From: an uncultured Chlorobiota bacterium
Lineage (GTDB): Bacteria; Bacteroidota; Bacteroidia; Bacteroidales; JAADGE01
NCBI GenBank assembly: GCA_947311125.1
Contig: CAMZKI010000173.1
Span: forward strand, 1-29,510
DNA: 29,510 nt
Direction of reading: 5' to 3'
How positions within the stretch are numbered: the first letter of the stretch is position 1; each line of letters starts with the position of its first letter. Of this stretch, positions 1 through 7,654 are shown piece by piece. A model generated the notes under the pieces. That model saw only the letters and a list, made by a program, of their open reading frames with translations, searched no databases and had not been told where the DNA came from. The translations under genes and the position numbers were made by a program.

Positions 1-34
1 AAGCTGCATCTATTAAATTAAATAGTTGTTCCAT
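1..34 (-). CDS. Possible N-terminus of a gene running off the left edge
   Basis: On the minus strand an ATG at 34-32 opens a frame, reading MEQLFNLIDAA, that stays open to the window edge. Only 11 codons are visible, so no family can be named. The support is positional: a good Bacteroidota-type promoter (58-87) sits 24 bases upstream, in the gap after the ywqK-like gene, and would otherwise have nothing to transcribe. The alternative is that these bases hold the tail of a plus-strand gene; one plus frame is open from base 3 to a stop at 43-45. I favour the minus-strand start because of the promoter. Confidence 0.4.
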   Translation of the reverse strand, partial: MEQLFNLIDAA

Positions 35-57
35 TAAAAAGTCATAAGATAAAAGCC

Positions 58-87
58 CAAAAATACAATAATTCGGCAATTAACAAA
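58..87 (-). promoter_or_regulatory. Bacteroidota sigma-ABfr-type promoter for left-edge gene
   Basis: Read on the minus strand, TTTG (87-84) is followed by an 18-base spacer and then TATTTTTG (65-58), an exact match to the -7 consensus TAnnTTTG. The predicted start of transcription is near base 52, about 18 bases before the ATG at 34. This is the only promoter in the window where I see both the -33 and the -7 elements at normal spacing. Confidence 0.5.
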
Positions 88-96
88 AAATCAAAG

Positions 97-1830
97 TTAA
101 GAGCGGGGTTTTATTGTTTTTATAATGATATTATTTTTAAATTTTGCTTTGTATATTAATTTTCCGGTTTTATCGTATTCAGAAATCGTGCCGTTCAGCA
201 TTCCGTTTTTATATTCTGCTTCTTTTTTTAATTTACCGTCGGGATACCAAATTTTAGATTTACCGTTTCTTTTTCCTTTAAGATAATATTCTTCTCTTAT
301 TTTTTTTCCGTATGAATTAAATTCTGTCCATTTACCGTTTTTGCTGCCGTTTAAATATTCTCCTTTTTGGCTTAGTTGCTTATTTTCAAAAAATGTTTCG
401 TATTTTCCGTTAAGGATACCGTTTTTATAGGTTTCGTGTAATGTTTTGACCCCGTTTCGGTTAAAATAAACAGCATCTCCGTTTTTTACTCCGTTATTAT
501 ATTTTATTTTGTATTTTAAATTTCCGTCGGGATACCAGGCTGTCCATATACTGTCGGTTAAGGCATTATTAAACCACCCGGACATTTCTTTTTTTCCGTT
601 TTCGTAATATGAAGTCCACAGTCCTTGTTCTTTCCCGTTTTCAAATTTACCTTCATGAAATATCTTCCCGTTTTCGTAATAAACAAACCATTTCCCTTCT
701 TTTTTATCATTTTTAAAAAGACCTTTTTTCCATACGGAGCCGTCAGGGTACCAATATGTCCAGATTCCTTCTGCTTTTCCGTTTTTGTAAGGTCCCTCGT
801 TTCCTTTAATGGTTATTGAGTCTCCGTTTATGAAATTAGTTTGCCAATATGTCCATATTCCGTCTTGTATTCCGTTTTTGAAGTTTCCGAAAATGTCGGG
901 TTTTCCGTCGGGAAGATACCATTTGGCTTTTCCGTGTTTTTTATCATTTTTGAAATTAATTTCTGCTTCTTTTTTTCCGTTTCTGTACCAAGAAATATGT
1001 AAGCCTTCTTTTTTTCCCTTAGAGAAATTTCCTGTTCTTTTAATTTTTCCGTTTTTATACCAATATGTCCAGACACTGTCTTTTTTTCCGTTTAATATTT
1101 TTCCCGACATTGAAAGCTGTCCGTTTTCATAATATTTTTTGTTAAAACCGTTTTCGTAGTTCATCTCGCTTTCAATGTTTCCGTTTCGGTAGTATGTCAG
1201 CCAATGACCTGTTTTTATTCCTTTGTTATATGTTCCCCGAGATTCTGTGTTTTGATTTGAATAATATGTCGTCCAAGTTGAGTCTTTTAATCCTTCGGTA
1301 TATCTTCCTTCTGCTTTTATTGTTCCGTCGGGGAAGTATGAAATAAGCTTTCCGCTTCCGTTTTTAATGAGGGTATCTCCTTTTGCTGTTAAGTATAATT
1401 GTAAAAACTCTTTTCCTTTTTTGTAAAGTTTTTTTGCCTTCAGTTTGCCGTTTATGTAATACTCGTTCCATATACTGTCTTTATGCCCGAGAGAATATTT
1501 TCCTTCTGTTTTTAATGTGCCGCCTCTGAACCATTCTGTGTATTTTCCGTTTTTTGTTCCGTTTTCTACATATCCCTCGTTTAGCTTGTTTCCGTTGTCA
1601 TAAAAGTATGTAACTCTGCCGTTTGCAATTCCTTTATGATATTCTGTTTCTCTTACAAGGTTTCCTTTTTTGTCCCAGAATTTCCAGATTCCTTCTTCTT
1701 TGCCGTCTTTAAAGACACCTTCGCTTATTTTTGTTTTATCTTCTCTGAGGAATGTTTTATATTCTTGTGAAATTCCCGTGCATGCATATAAGATAAGTGC
1801 AGATGATAAAATAAATTTCAGATTTTTCAT
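97..1830 (-). CDS. Exported YwqK/MORN-like repeat protein (about 21 repeats)
   Basis: This 577-residue protein starts with a signal sequence (residues 1-22). It contains LYAC at 14-17, so it may be either a lipoprotein or a signal peptidase I substrate ending near ISQ. The remainder is about 21 tandem units of roughly 23-27 residues built on the pattern G-x-W-x-x-Y-Y-x-N-G-K-x-x-x-E-G. This is the MORN_2/YwqK family, which databases often label an antitoxin; nothing here suggests a toxin partner. In Bacteroidota such proteins are usually exported and of unknown role. The repeats are also visible in the DNA as recurring copies of tttccgttt and similar strings. A TAnnTTTG motif lies 35 bases upstream. 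The repeat family is clear; the function is not. Confidence 0.85.
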   Translation of the reverse strand: MKNLKFILSSALILYACTGISQEYKTFLREDKTKISEGVFKDGKEEGIWKFWDKKGNLVRETEYHKGIANGRVTYFYDNGNKLNEGYVENGTKNGKYTEWFRGGTLKTEGKYSLGHKDSIWNEYYINGKLKAKKLYKKGKEFLQLYLTAKGDTLIKNGSGKLISYFPDGTIKAEGRYTEGLKDSTWTTYYSNQNTESRGTYNKGIKTGHWLTYYRNGNIESEMNYENGFNKKYYENGQLSMSGKILNGKKDSVWTYWYKNGKIKRTGNFSKGKKEGLHISWYRNGKKEAEINFKNDKKHGKAKWYLPDGKPDIFGNFKNGIQDGIWTYWQTNFINGDSITIKGNEGPYKNGKAEGIWTYWYPDGSVWKKGLFKNDKKEGKWFVYYENGKIFHEGKFENGKEQGLWTSYYENGKKEMSGWFNNALTDSIWTAWYPDGNLKYKIKYNNGVKNGDAVYFNRNGVKTLHETYKNGILNGKYETFFENKQLSQKGEYLNGSKNGKWTEFNSYGKKIREEYYLKGKRNGKSKIWYPDGKLKKEAEYKNGMLNGTISEYDKTGKLIYKAKFKNNIIIKTIKPRS

Positions 1831-1864
1831 TATAAACTTGATTTTATTATAATTTTACAAAACT

Positions 1865-1872
1865 CAAAATTA
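1865..1872 (-). promoter_or_regulatory. Candidate -7 element for the YwqK-like gene
   Basis: The minus strand reads TAATTTTG here, an exact TAnnTTTG match, with its last base 35 bases before the ATG at 1830. I see no TTG/TTTG at the usual distance upstream, so only half of the promoter is supported. Confidence 0.35.
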
Positions 1873-1900
1873 AGGCGATTTTTTGAAATTTGATTATTTT

Positions 1901-1908
1901 TATTTTTG
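1901..1908 (+). promoter_or_regulatory. Candidate -7 element for the exosortase-like/prmA pair
   Basis: TATTTTTG is an exact TAnnTTTG match 34 bases before the TTG start at 1942. A TTTG at 1882-1885 lies 15 bases upstream of it, slightly shorter than the usual 17-23 base spacer. No second promoter is evident before prmA, so both genes probably depend on this one. Confidence 0.4.
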
Positions 1909-1941
1909 TTTGCAATAATATTTACGTTTTTTACTGAATAA

Positions 1942-2499
1942 TTGAAAGATAATATTAATAAATACTGGGTTCGCTTTCTTGTAGGCGGAATTGTTCTTTT
2001 TTTTATAACTTGGTTTTTTTACGGAGTTTTAAGAGAAAACGAAACAATTGACGAATATTATGTAACCGCCCTAAATTATTTTGCGCGTATGTTATTGTTT
2101 TTTTCTGAAATTTTTACAGAGTTGTTAGGATTTGAGGTTGTTACATACGGCAAAACAATAAGAATAATTGACGGACTGAAAGCTCACGGTGTTTATTTAG
2201 ACCGGGGTTGTATGGGACGTAATGTTATGCTTGCGTATGCGGGCTTAATAGCTGTATTTCCCGGAAGTTGGAAACATAAAATTTGGTATATTCCTATGGG
2301 CTTGGCAATTATAACATTTGTTAATATTTTGAGAATTTCGGGCCTGGCAATTACGGCATATTGTTGTCCGGAATACAGTGAAGTTAATCACCATCTTGTT
2401 TTTAAGATAGTTGCATGGGGTGTTATCTTTATTTTATGGAAAATATGGTTTGATAAATTCAGTCCGTTTTCAAACAAGAGTAATCAAAAAAATAAATGA
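1942..2499 (+). CDS. Short exosortase/archaeosortase-like membrane transpeptidase
   Basis: This 185-residue protein has about five hydrophobic segments (near 10-29, 40-64, 93-107, 113-140 and 150-170). It carries the three invariant residues of the exosortase/archaeosortase family in the right order and membrane context: Cys90 in DRGCMGR, Arg131 in NILRIS and His150/151 in NHH. Enzymes of this family cleave and transfer proteins bearing a C-terminal tripartite sorting signal. Here the protein is shorter than classical exosortases (about 250-300 residues), as are several Bacteroidota variants (XrtF, XrtN and related). The start is a TTG; no in-frame ATG gives a complete first membrane segment. 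It overlaps prmA by 4 bases (ATGA), so translation is probably coupled. No cognate sorting signal is visible on any protein in this window. The family is likely; the subfamily and substrates are unknown. Confidence 0.8.
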   Translation: MKDNINKYWVRFLVGGIVLFFITWFFYGVLRENETIDEYYVTALNYFARMLLFFSEIFTELLGFEVVTYGKTIRIIDGLKAHGVYLDRGCMGRNVMLAYAGLIAVFPGSWKHKIWYIPMGLAIITFVNILRISGLAITAYCCPEYSEVNHHLVFKIVAWGVIFILWKIWFDKFSPFSNKSNQKNK

Positions 2500-3344
2500 A
2501 AGACAATCTTGACTATATTGAATTAATATGCGAACTTAGTCCTAATTTGCAAAAACACAGAGATGTTTTAACGGCACTTCTTATCGATACAGGTTTTGAT
2601 AGTTTCATGGAAACCGACGGCGGTATAAATGCTTATATGCCCGAGACTGATTTTAAAAATAAGGAGTTGTTAGATTTTGATAAAAAGTTTGAAGGTTTTA
2701 GTGTAAAATATTCTGTTAAGAAAATTAAAGATGAAGACTGGAATAAAAAGTGGACAGAAAATTATTTTGAACCGATTATTTTTGGAGATAAACTCGTTGT
2801 AAGAGCTTCATTTCATCCGAAATTTAAAAATATTAAGAAAGAGATAGTGATTGATCCTAAAACAGCTTTCGGAACGGGATATCATGCTACAACTTATATG
2901 CTTATTGATGAAATATTAAAGACAGACTTGCAAAATAAAAGAGTTTTGGATATGGGGACAGGAACCGGAATTCTGGCAATATTAAGTAAAATGCGAGGTT
3001 CCGGGTTTACGGTTGCTGTTGATAACGATGTTAAAGCGGTTAAAAACACACAAGAAAATATCAGGGTAAACAAAACTCCGGATATTGAAGTAAGACCGGG
3101 GACAATGTCAGATATTAAAGGTGAGACTTTTGACATAATTTATGAAAATATTTGGAAAAATATTGTAACGGCAGATATGCCTTTGCTGGTAAAATCGCTT
3201 AATGACAACGGTATTTTGCTTACAAGCGGTTTTTATTTTAATGAGTATGAGGATGTTATAGAGGCGGGAGAGAAAGCCGGGTTGAAGTTTGATGCAGTTC
3301 GGGAAAAAGACGGCTGGGCTGTCGTAAAATTCAGGCTGAAATAG
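2496..3344 (+). CDS. prmA: Ribosomal protein L11 methyltransferase PrmA
   Basis: PrmA trimethylates ribosomal protein L11 using S-adenosylmethionine (SAM). The 282-residue length fits the shorter Bacteroidota form. An N-terminal substrate-recognition domain (about 1-90) precedes the conserved DPKTAFGTGYHATT segment (120-133), which marks this family, and then SAM motif I, LDMGTGTGIL (151-160), and the acidic motif II, AVDND (174-178). The usual NI motif appears as ENIWKNIV (217-224). The ATG at 2496 overlaps the stop of the exosortase-like gene, so the two are almost certainly on one transcript. The pairing has no obvious functional logic. The gene ends 11 bases from the convergent glycosyltransferase. 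Confidence 0.93.
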   Translation: MKDNLDYIELICELSPNLQKHRDVLTALLIDTGFDSFMETDGGINAYMPETDFKNKELLDFDKKFEGFSVKYSVKKIKDEDWNKKWTENYFEPIIFGDKLVVRASFHPKFKNIKKEIVIDPKTAFGTGYHATTYMLIDEILKTDLQNKRVLDMGTGTGILAILSKMRGSGFTVAVDNDVKAVKNTQENIRVNKTPDIEVRPGTMSDIKGETFDIIYENIWKNIVTADMPLLVKSLNDNGILLTSGFYFNEYEDVIEAGEKAGLKFDAVREKDGWAVVKFRLK

Positions 3345-3355
3345 AGTTTTTTTAT

Positions 3356-4117
3356 TTATTCCGGCATTTGTTTTTTATTATAATATATTGCTTTTGAGTA
3401 TTTCATAAAAGTTTCAAATGCATTTATGACAGAAATCATAAAGCCGGTATAGCCGCCTATAAAGCCCATTTTTAAAAAATAATTTCTGAAAAATTTATAC
3501 AAAGGTCTTAATACGGCTTTTGCATATAAAAACTTTTTATTTTGCCTTACAAGTTCTTTTGCACTTATTGAGCTGAATTTGTTTGCCTGAGTTAAATATT
3601 CGTCAATTGAGTTATAGGAATAATGCAGGAGGTTTCCGTTTAAATAATTTTTTGTTGCATTTTTTTTCAAAATTACTGTATCGTGCGGATTTATTCCCCC
3701 CCATTCTCCTTTATTTTTATTCCATAAACGAATTTTCTTGTCCGGATACCATCCTCCGTATTTTACAGGTTTACCGCAAAAAAAATTCAGTCGATTGAAA
3801 AAATATGCATCTGCCGAACATTTTTCCTTTATTTTTTCTATTTCTTCAGAAAGGGTATGAGACAGTGCTTCGTCAGCATCAAGAGACAGGACATAATCGT
3901 TTTCGGCTAAATTGACGGCTCTGTTTTTTTGTTGAATGTGTCCGTCAAATTTGTGCTGAAAGAATTTTACGTTATGCTTTTTGCAAATATCCTCTGTATT
4001 ATCTGTTGAAAAAGAGTCTAATACAATAATTTCATCAGCAACTTCTTTTACGGAGATAAGACATCTTTCTATGTTTTTTTCTTCGTTAAAAGTTATTATT
4101 ACAACAGACAGCTTCAT
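3356..4117 (-). CDS. Glycosyltransferase family 2, WaaE/KdtX-like
   Basis: The 253-residue protein opens with the GT-A nucleotide-binding start SVVIITFNEEKNIERCL (4-20). It continues through the LDSFSTDNTEDIC segment and has the metal-binding DAD of SLDADEA (78-84). The middle WYPDKKIRLWNK segment and the C-terminal membrane-associating region (about 205-245, FFRNYFLKMGF onward) match the WaaE/KdtX group, which adds a sugar to the inner core of lipopolysaccharide. The acceptor and sugar cannot be read from sequence. It is the last gene of the minus-strand run, 8 bases after dprA. The GT2 family is certain; the LPS-core role is inferred. Confidence 0.88.
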   Translation of the reverse strand: MKLSVVIITFNEEKNIERCLISVKEVADEIIVLDSFSTDNTEDICKKHNVKFFQHKFDGHIQQKNRAVNLAENDYVLSLDADEALSHTLSEEIEKIKEKCSADAYFFNRLNFFCGKPVKYGGWYPDKKIRLWNKNKGEWGGINPHDTVILKKNATKNYLNGNLLHYSYNSIDEYLTQANKFSSISAKELVRQNKKFLYAKAVLRPLYKFFRNYFLKMGFIGGYTGFMISVINAFETFMKYSKAIYYNKKQMPE

Positions 4118-4125
4118 ATATTTAT

Positions 4126-5244
4126 TTAATAATTAACGTGTTCGTTTATTTCAAAGACTTTTCCGGGCAGGCATTTTACGGCATCTTTAAATTCCATTTC
4201 GAGGAGTAAAGAAGATACTTTTGCCGAATTAAACCTTGTTTTTTTGCAAATATAATCAATTGTTGCTTTTCCGTTTTTTTGCAGAATTGCGGCTATTCTT
4301 TTTTCATCTTCAGAGAACTCAACAAATAAGACTTTTTGTTTAGGTTTAATATTTTGTTCCCAATTCAGAATGTATTCAATATCTTTTGCAGATTGCAGTA
4401 AAAATGCTTTGTGTGTTTTTATGAGCTTGTTTGTTCCTTCCGAAAATTTATCGGTAAGCCTTCCCGGAACGGCAAATACATCTCTGTTGTATGAGTTTGC
4501 TATGTCGGCAGTAACCAAAGAGCCTCCTTTTTCTGCCGATTCAATAATTACTGTTGCATCAGAAAGTCCTGCTATTATACGGTTACGTTTTAAGAAGTTT
4601 TGTCTGTCAAAGGTTGCATCTCTTGTAAATTCTGTAATAATTGCACCCTGCTTTATTATTTCGGCGGCTGTTTTTTTATGTGCTGCAGGATAAATTTTGT
4701 CAAGTCCGTGTGCTAACACAGAAACTGTTTCTAAATTGTATTTTAAAGCGGCTTTATGTGCACAGATGTCAATGCCGTATGCTAACCCGCTTACAATTAT
4801 TGGGTTATGTCCGGATTCGGCAAGCTCTTTTATTAAATTTTCACAAACAGCCTTACCTTTTTGTGTGGCATTTCGTGTTCCTACTATGCTGATAATTTTT
4901 CTGTTTTGGAAATTAATATTTCCTTTTTGAAAATAAATAATCGGAGCATCGGCACATTGTTTCAGCAAAAAAGAATAATTTTCCTCAAGGTAGAAATGGG
5001 TATAAATTTCATTTTTTTCGATAAAATCTATTTCTGATTCGGCTTTGTTTAGTAAATGTTTATTTTTTAAAATGCTGTCAGCGGTTTTTTTACCGATACC
5101 GGGAATTTTTAACAGTTTGTTCTTATCTGTCTCAAAAATGTTTTTGACGCTCCCGCAATATGAAATTAAGTTTTTTATATTAACAGGTCCTAAACCGGGA
5201 ATTTTGCTTATTGCAATTTTATATTTCAAATCTTCGGGCAGCAT
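4126..5244 (-). CDS. dprA: DNA-processing protein DprA
   Basis: DprA loads RecA onto incoming single-stranded DNA during natural transformation. The 372 residues show the full three-part architecture. An N-terminal helix-hairpin-helix region (about 12-60) includes IPGIGKKTADSIL. A Rossmann-like core (about 105-300) carries VGTRNAT (121-127), SGLAYGID (152-159), NRIIAGLSDA (221-230) and KGGSLVTA (239-246). A C-terminal winged-helix domain (about 310-365) follows. All the DNA-binding motifs look intact. It lies 14 bases after the 83-residue gene and 8 bases before the glycosyltransferase, so it is co-transcribed. No other competence gene is in the window. Confidence 0.95.
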   Translation of the reverse strand: MLPEDLKYKIAISKIPGLGPVNIKNLISYCGSVKNIFETDKNKLLKIPGIGKKTADSILKNKHLLNKAESEIDFIEKNEIYTHFYLEENYSFLLKQCADAPIIYFQKGNINFQNRKIISIVGTRNATQKGKAVCENLIKELAESGHNPIIVSGLAYGIDICAHKAALKYNLETVSVLAHGLDKIYPAAHKKTAAEIIKQGAIITEFTRDATFDRQNFLKRNRIIAGLSDATVIIESAEKGGSLVTADIANSYNRDVFAVPGRLTDKFSEGTNKLIKTHKAFLLQSAKDIEYILNWEQNIKPKQKVLFVEFSEDEKRIAAILQKNGKATIDYICKKTRFNSAKVSSLLLEMEFKDAVKCLPGKVFEINEHVNY

Positions 5245-5258
5245 TTACGGGAATACAA

Positions 5259-5510
5259 TTACTTAAATATTTTACAGACTTTATTATCTTTTACAAGAAA
5301 GGCTGAGAGAATATTTTCATTATTTGTAATTTTTTCAATTATGTTTTTTTCGTTTTTAAATTCGCAGAGAATAATGCTTGCAGTGTTAGTGTTTGCAGTA
5401 GCATTAGTTTCAATTTTTAATTTTCCAGCAACTTCATTTCCGAAAATTTCCGGTAAATAATCCGACCAACGTTTGCCCGGATATTTCATTTTTAAAACTA
5501 ACTTGTTCAT
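5259..5510 (-). CDS. Small unknown protein overlapping mqnC
   Basis: This 83-residue protein is soluble-looking, has no signal peptide or membrane segment, and matches no family I recognise. Its start codon overlaps the mqnC stop by 4 bases and it ends 14 bases before dprA, so it is almost certainly translated with mqnC. The first part is basic with a WSDYLPEIFG segment. The second half (about 45-83) has alternating hydrophobic patterns (SIILCEF, ILSAFLVKDNKVCKIF) that could form a small alpha/beta fold. There are two cysteines and no metal-binding cluster. That it is a real gene rests on the tight overlap and spacing. The function is unknown. Confidence 0.7.
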   Translation of the reverse strand: MNKLVLKMKYPGKRWSDYLPEIFGNEVAGKLKIETNATANTNTASIILCEFKNEKNIIEKITNNENILSAFLVKDNKVCKIFK

Positions 5511-6628
5511 ATTGCCAGATTTATATTAGGGTTTTCTGTATATTCGTAAGCCTGATTTCTGAATACCGGAATAAATCCTGCTTCTTTTATTGCAGCTTGT
5601 ATTTGGTCGGCGTTAAAGCTGTGGTCTGCTCCGGCAACAGATACTACATTTTCTTCAATCATAATTGAACCGAAATCGTTTGCTCCGCCGTGAAGTGTCA
5701 GTTGGCCGGTTGTTTTTCCGACGGTAAGCCATGAAGCCTGCATATTTTTTATGTTGGGTATCATAATTCTTGCCGTTGCAAATGTTCGCAGATATTCATC
5801 GGCAGTTACGGTATTTTCTATACCTGATTTTTTGTTTAGTTCGGTATTTTCGTCTTGAAAAGGCCATGGTATGAATGTGGTAAAGCCCTCAGAATAATCA
5901 GGTTTTTCGGCTTGCACTTCTCTTAATTTAATAAAATGCTCTATTCGCTCTCTGTGTGTTTCTATGTGTCCGAACATCATAGTTGCCGATGTTATGATGT
6001 TTAATTTATGAGCTTCGCGCATAACGTCAAGCCATTGCTGAGATGTGCATTTTCCGCGAGAAACGGTTTTTCGGACACGGTCAACGAGAATTTCGGCACC
6101 TGCGCCGGGAAGACTGTCAAGACCGGCTTCGGTAAGTTGTATAAGGACTTCTCTGTAATTAGTTTTTGAAATGCGTGCAATATGATGAATTTCAGCAGGT
6201 CCCAGAGCATGCAGTTTAATATCGGGATGTATTTTTTTAATATCGGAAAAAAGTTTTTTGTAGTATTCGAGGTCTAATTTAGGGTGCAGTCCTCCCTGCA
6301 TAAGAAGTTGGTTGCCTCCTAGTTTTTTCAGAACTTTTATTTTTTCGTCATATTCTTCGAGTGTGGTAACGTAAGTGTCAGCGGCATTAGGCTTGCGGTA
6401 AAAATTACAAAATTCGCATTGTGCTATACAAACGTTAGTGATATTAACGTTTCTGTCAATAATCCATCCGACTTTATTTAGGTTTTCTTGAGGTTGATTT
6501 TTTTTTCTGATTTCATTTCCGATAAATATTAAATCGGAAGTCGGGGAGTTTTCGTATAAAAACAGTCCTTCTTCAAGGGTTAAAAACTCTTTGTTTAATG
6601 CTTTTGCATATAGTTTTTCCAAATTCAT
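5507..6628 (-). CDS. mqnC: Cyclic dehypoxanthinyl futalosine synthase MqnC
   Basis: MqnC is a radical-SAM enzyme of the futalosine route to menaquinone; it converts dehypoxanthine futalosine into its cyclic form. The 373-residue protein has the CxxxCxxC cluster-binding motif as C67, C71, C74 (CIAQCEFC) followed by NFYRKP. It also has the MqnC-type segments LPGAGAEIL, the SATMMFGHIE motif and the FIPWPFQ region, and a C-terminal part with LTLHGGANDFGS. The length is normal. These features favour MqnC over the related MqnE. A TAACTTTG -7 motif lies 20 bases upstream, so the gene may begin its own transcription unit with the 83-residue gene, dprA and the glycosyltransferase. No other mqn gene is present here. 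Confidence 0.95.
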   Translation of the reverse strand: MNLEKLYAKALNKEFLTLEEGLFLYENSPTSDLIFIGNEIRKKNQPQENLNKVGWIIDRNVNITNVCIAQCEFCNFYRKPNAADTYVTTLEEYDEKIKVLKKLGGNQLLMQGGLHPKLDLEYYKKLFSDIKKIHPDIKLHALGPAEIHHIARISKTNYREVLIQLTEAGLDSLPGAGAEILVDRVRKTVSRGKCTSQQWLDVMREAHKLNIITSATMMFGHIETHRERIEHFIKLREVQAEKPDYSEGFTTFIPWPFQDENTELNKKSGIENTVTADEYLRTFATARIMIPNIKNMQASWLTVGKTTGQLTLHGGANDFGSIMIEENVVSVAGADHSFNADQIQAAIKEAGFIPVFRNQAYEYTENPNINLAI

Positions 6629-6647
6629 AGTCTTGCTTAATATTCGA

Positions 6648-6655
6648 CAAAGTTA
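6648..6655 (-). promoter_or_regulatory. Candidate -7 element upstream of mqnC
   Basis: The minus strand reads TAACTTTG, an exact TAnnTTTG match ending 20 bases before the mqnC ATG, in the 45-base gap after ddl. The same octamer precedes the M28 peptidase and the PorE-like gene. No -33 TTG is seen at normal spacing. Confidence 0.35.
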
Positions 6656-6673
6656 GAATAAATAAAGAAATAT

Positions 6674-7654
6674 TTAACTTAATTTATCTTCGATAAGTAA
6701 TGTCATAACTTCTTTAATTGTCATTCCTGCTTTTTTTATCATTTGCGGGACAAGGCTTTCTTTTGTCATTCCGGGAATTGTATTTGCTTCAAGAAACCAA
6801 AATTCTCCGTTCTTTAAAATAAAATCCATACGAACAATTCCTTTACAGTTAAGAGTGTCGTATAGTTTTGAAGTTACCGATTGGCATTTATTCGTCAGCT
6901 CGTCTGATATTCTTGCGGGAATAATTTCTTTTGACAAGCCTTCGTATTTTGCTTTATAGTCGAAAAACTCTGTTTCCGGAACTATTTCCACTAAAGGCAG
7001 TTTGTATTCTTTTTCTTTTGTTTTGAACATACCGCATTGAATCTCGTTACCTTCAATAAATTCTTCGATAATTACTTCATTGCTTTCTTTAAAGGCTTTT
7101 TCAATTGCCTGTGTTAAGTCTTTTTCTTTTTTAATTTTAGTAATTCCGAAACTTGAACCTCCGGCATTAGGTTTCACAAAACAGGGTAATCCAAGTTTAT
7201 TGATGATTTTTTTTGTGTCGAAACCTGATACTTTTCGTAACAGCACAGACTTTGCAATGTTTACGATGTTGAAATTTTTCAAAAAAGTATTACAATAATA
7301 TTTGTTAAAAGTCAGCGATGATGTTAAAACACCGCTTCCGATGTAAGGTATTGAAAGCATGTCAAAATATGCCTGCAGTAATCCGTCTTCACCCGGTGTT
7401 CCGTGAATTGCTGAAATTATAAGGTCAAATTTTTCTTTTTGTCCTCTGTCTGTAAAGCTGAAATCGTTTTTATGAATAATCAATCCGCAATTAAGGTCAT
7501 TTATTAATGTCCATTCGTTTCCTTTTATTTGAACGACATAAACATTATATATTTCTTTATCAATCTCGTTTGCAATTGTTTCTGCCGATTTTAAGGAAAT
7601 AAAAAATTCTGAAGAATTGCCTCCTGCAAGAACGGCTATATTTTTTTTGCTCAT
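6674..7654 (-). CDS. ddl: D-alanine--D-alanine ligase
   Basis: Ddl joins two D-alanines for the peptidoglycan stem peptide, using ATP. The 326 residues form the ATP-grasp ligase. The N-terminal AVLAGGNSSEFFISLKSA (8-25) is the Ddl signature, followed by HGTPGEDGLLQAYF and IPYIGSGV. The glycine-rich loop is KPNAGGSSFG, and the metal-binding C-terminus reads RMDFILKNGEFWFLEANTIPG. The DYKAKY segment keeps the tyrosine typical of D-Ala-D-Ala rather than D-Ala-D-Lac enzymes, so no vancomycin-resistance-type specificity is expected. Its start overlaps the nitroreductase stop by 4 bases, implying coupling. Confidence 0.95.
   Translation of the reverse strand: MSKKNIAVLAGGNSSEFFISLKSAETIANEIDKEIYNVYVVQIKGNEWTLINDLNCGLIIHKNDFSFTDRGQKEKFDLIISAIHGTPGEDGLLQAYFDMLSIPYIGSGVLTSSLTFNKYYCNTFLKNFNIVNIAKSVLLRKVSGFDTKKIINKLGLPCFVKPNAGGSSFGITKIKKEKDLTQAIEKAFKESNEVIIEEFIEGNEIQCGMFKTKEKEYKLPLVEIVPETEFFDYKAKYEGLSKEIIPARISDELTNKCQSVTSKLYDTLNCKGIVRMDFILKNGEFWFLEANTIPGMTKESLVPQMIKKAGMTIKEVMTLLIEDKLS

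Noticed and set aside
3..45. Plus-strand tail of a gene ending at the left edge
   Set aside because: A frame is open from base 3 to a stop at 43-45, but it gives only 14 residues with no recognisable pattern. The minus-strand alternative has a promoter at the right distance.
809..1132. Long plus-strand frame opposite the YwqK-like repeat gene
   Set aside because: It mirrors the T-rich antisense of the repeats, is Phe/Pro/Ser rich, and has no domain. The minus-strand protein has a signal peptide and consistent repeats, so that is the real gene.
97..1830. Naming the repeat protein an antitoxin because of its YwqK similarity
   Set aside because: No toxin gene is adjacent, and the protein is exported, which does not fit a cytoplasmic antitoxin.
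6674..7654. D-Ala-D-Lac (vancomycin-resistance) ligase
   Set aside because: The DYKAKY segment keeps the tyrosine expected of the D-Ala-D-Ala enzyme, and no vanH/vanX-like neighbours are present.
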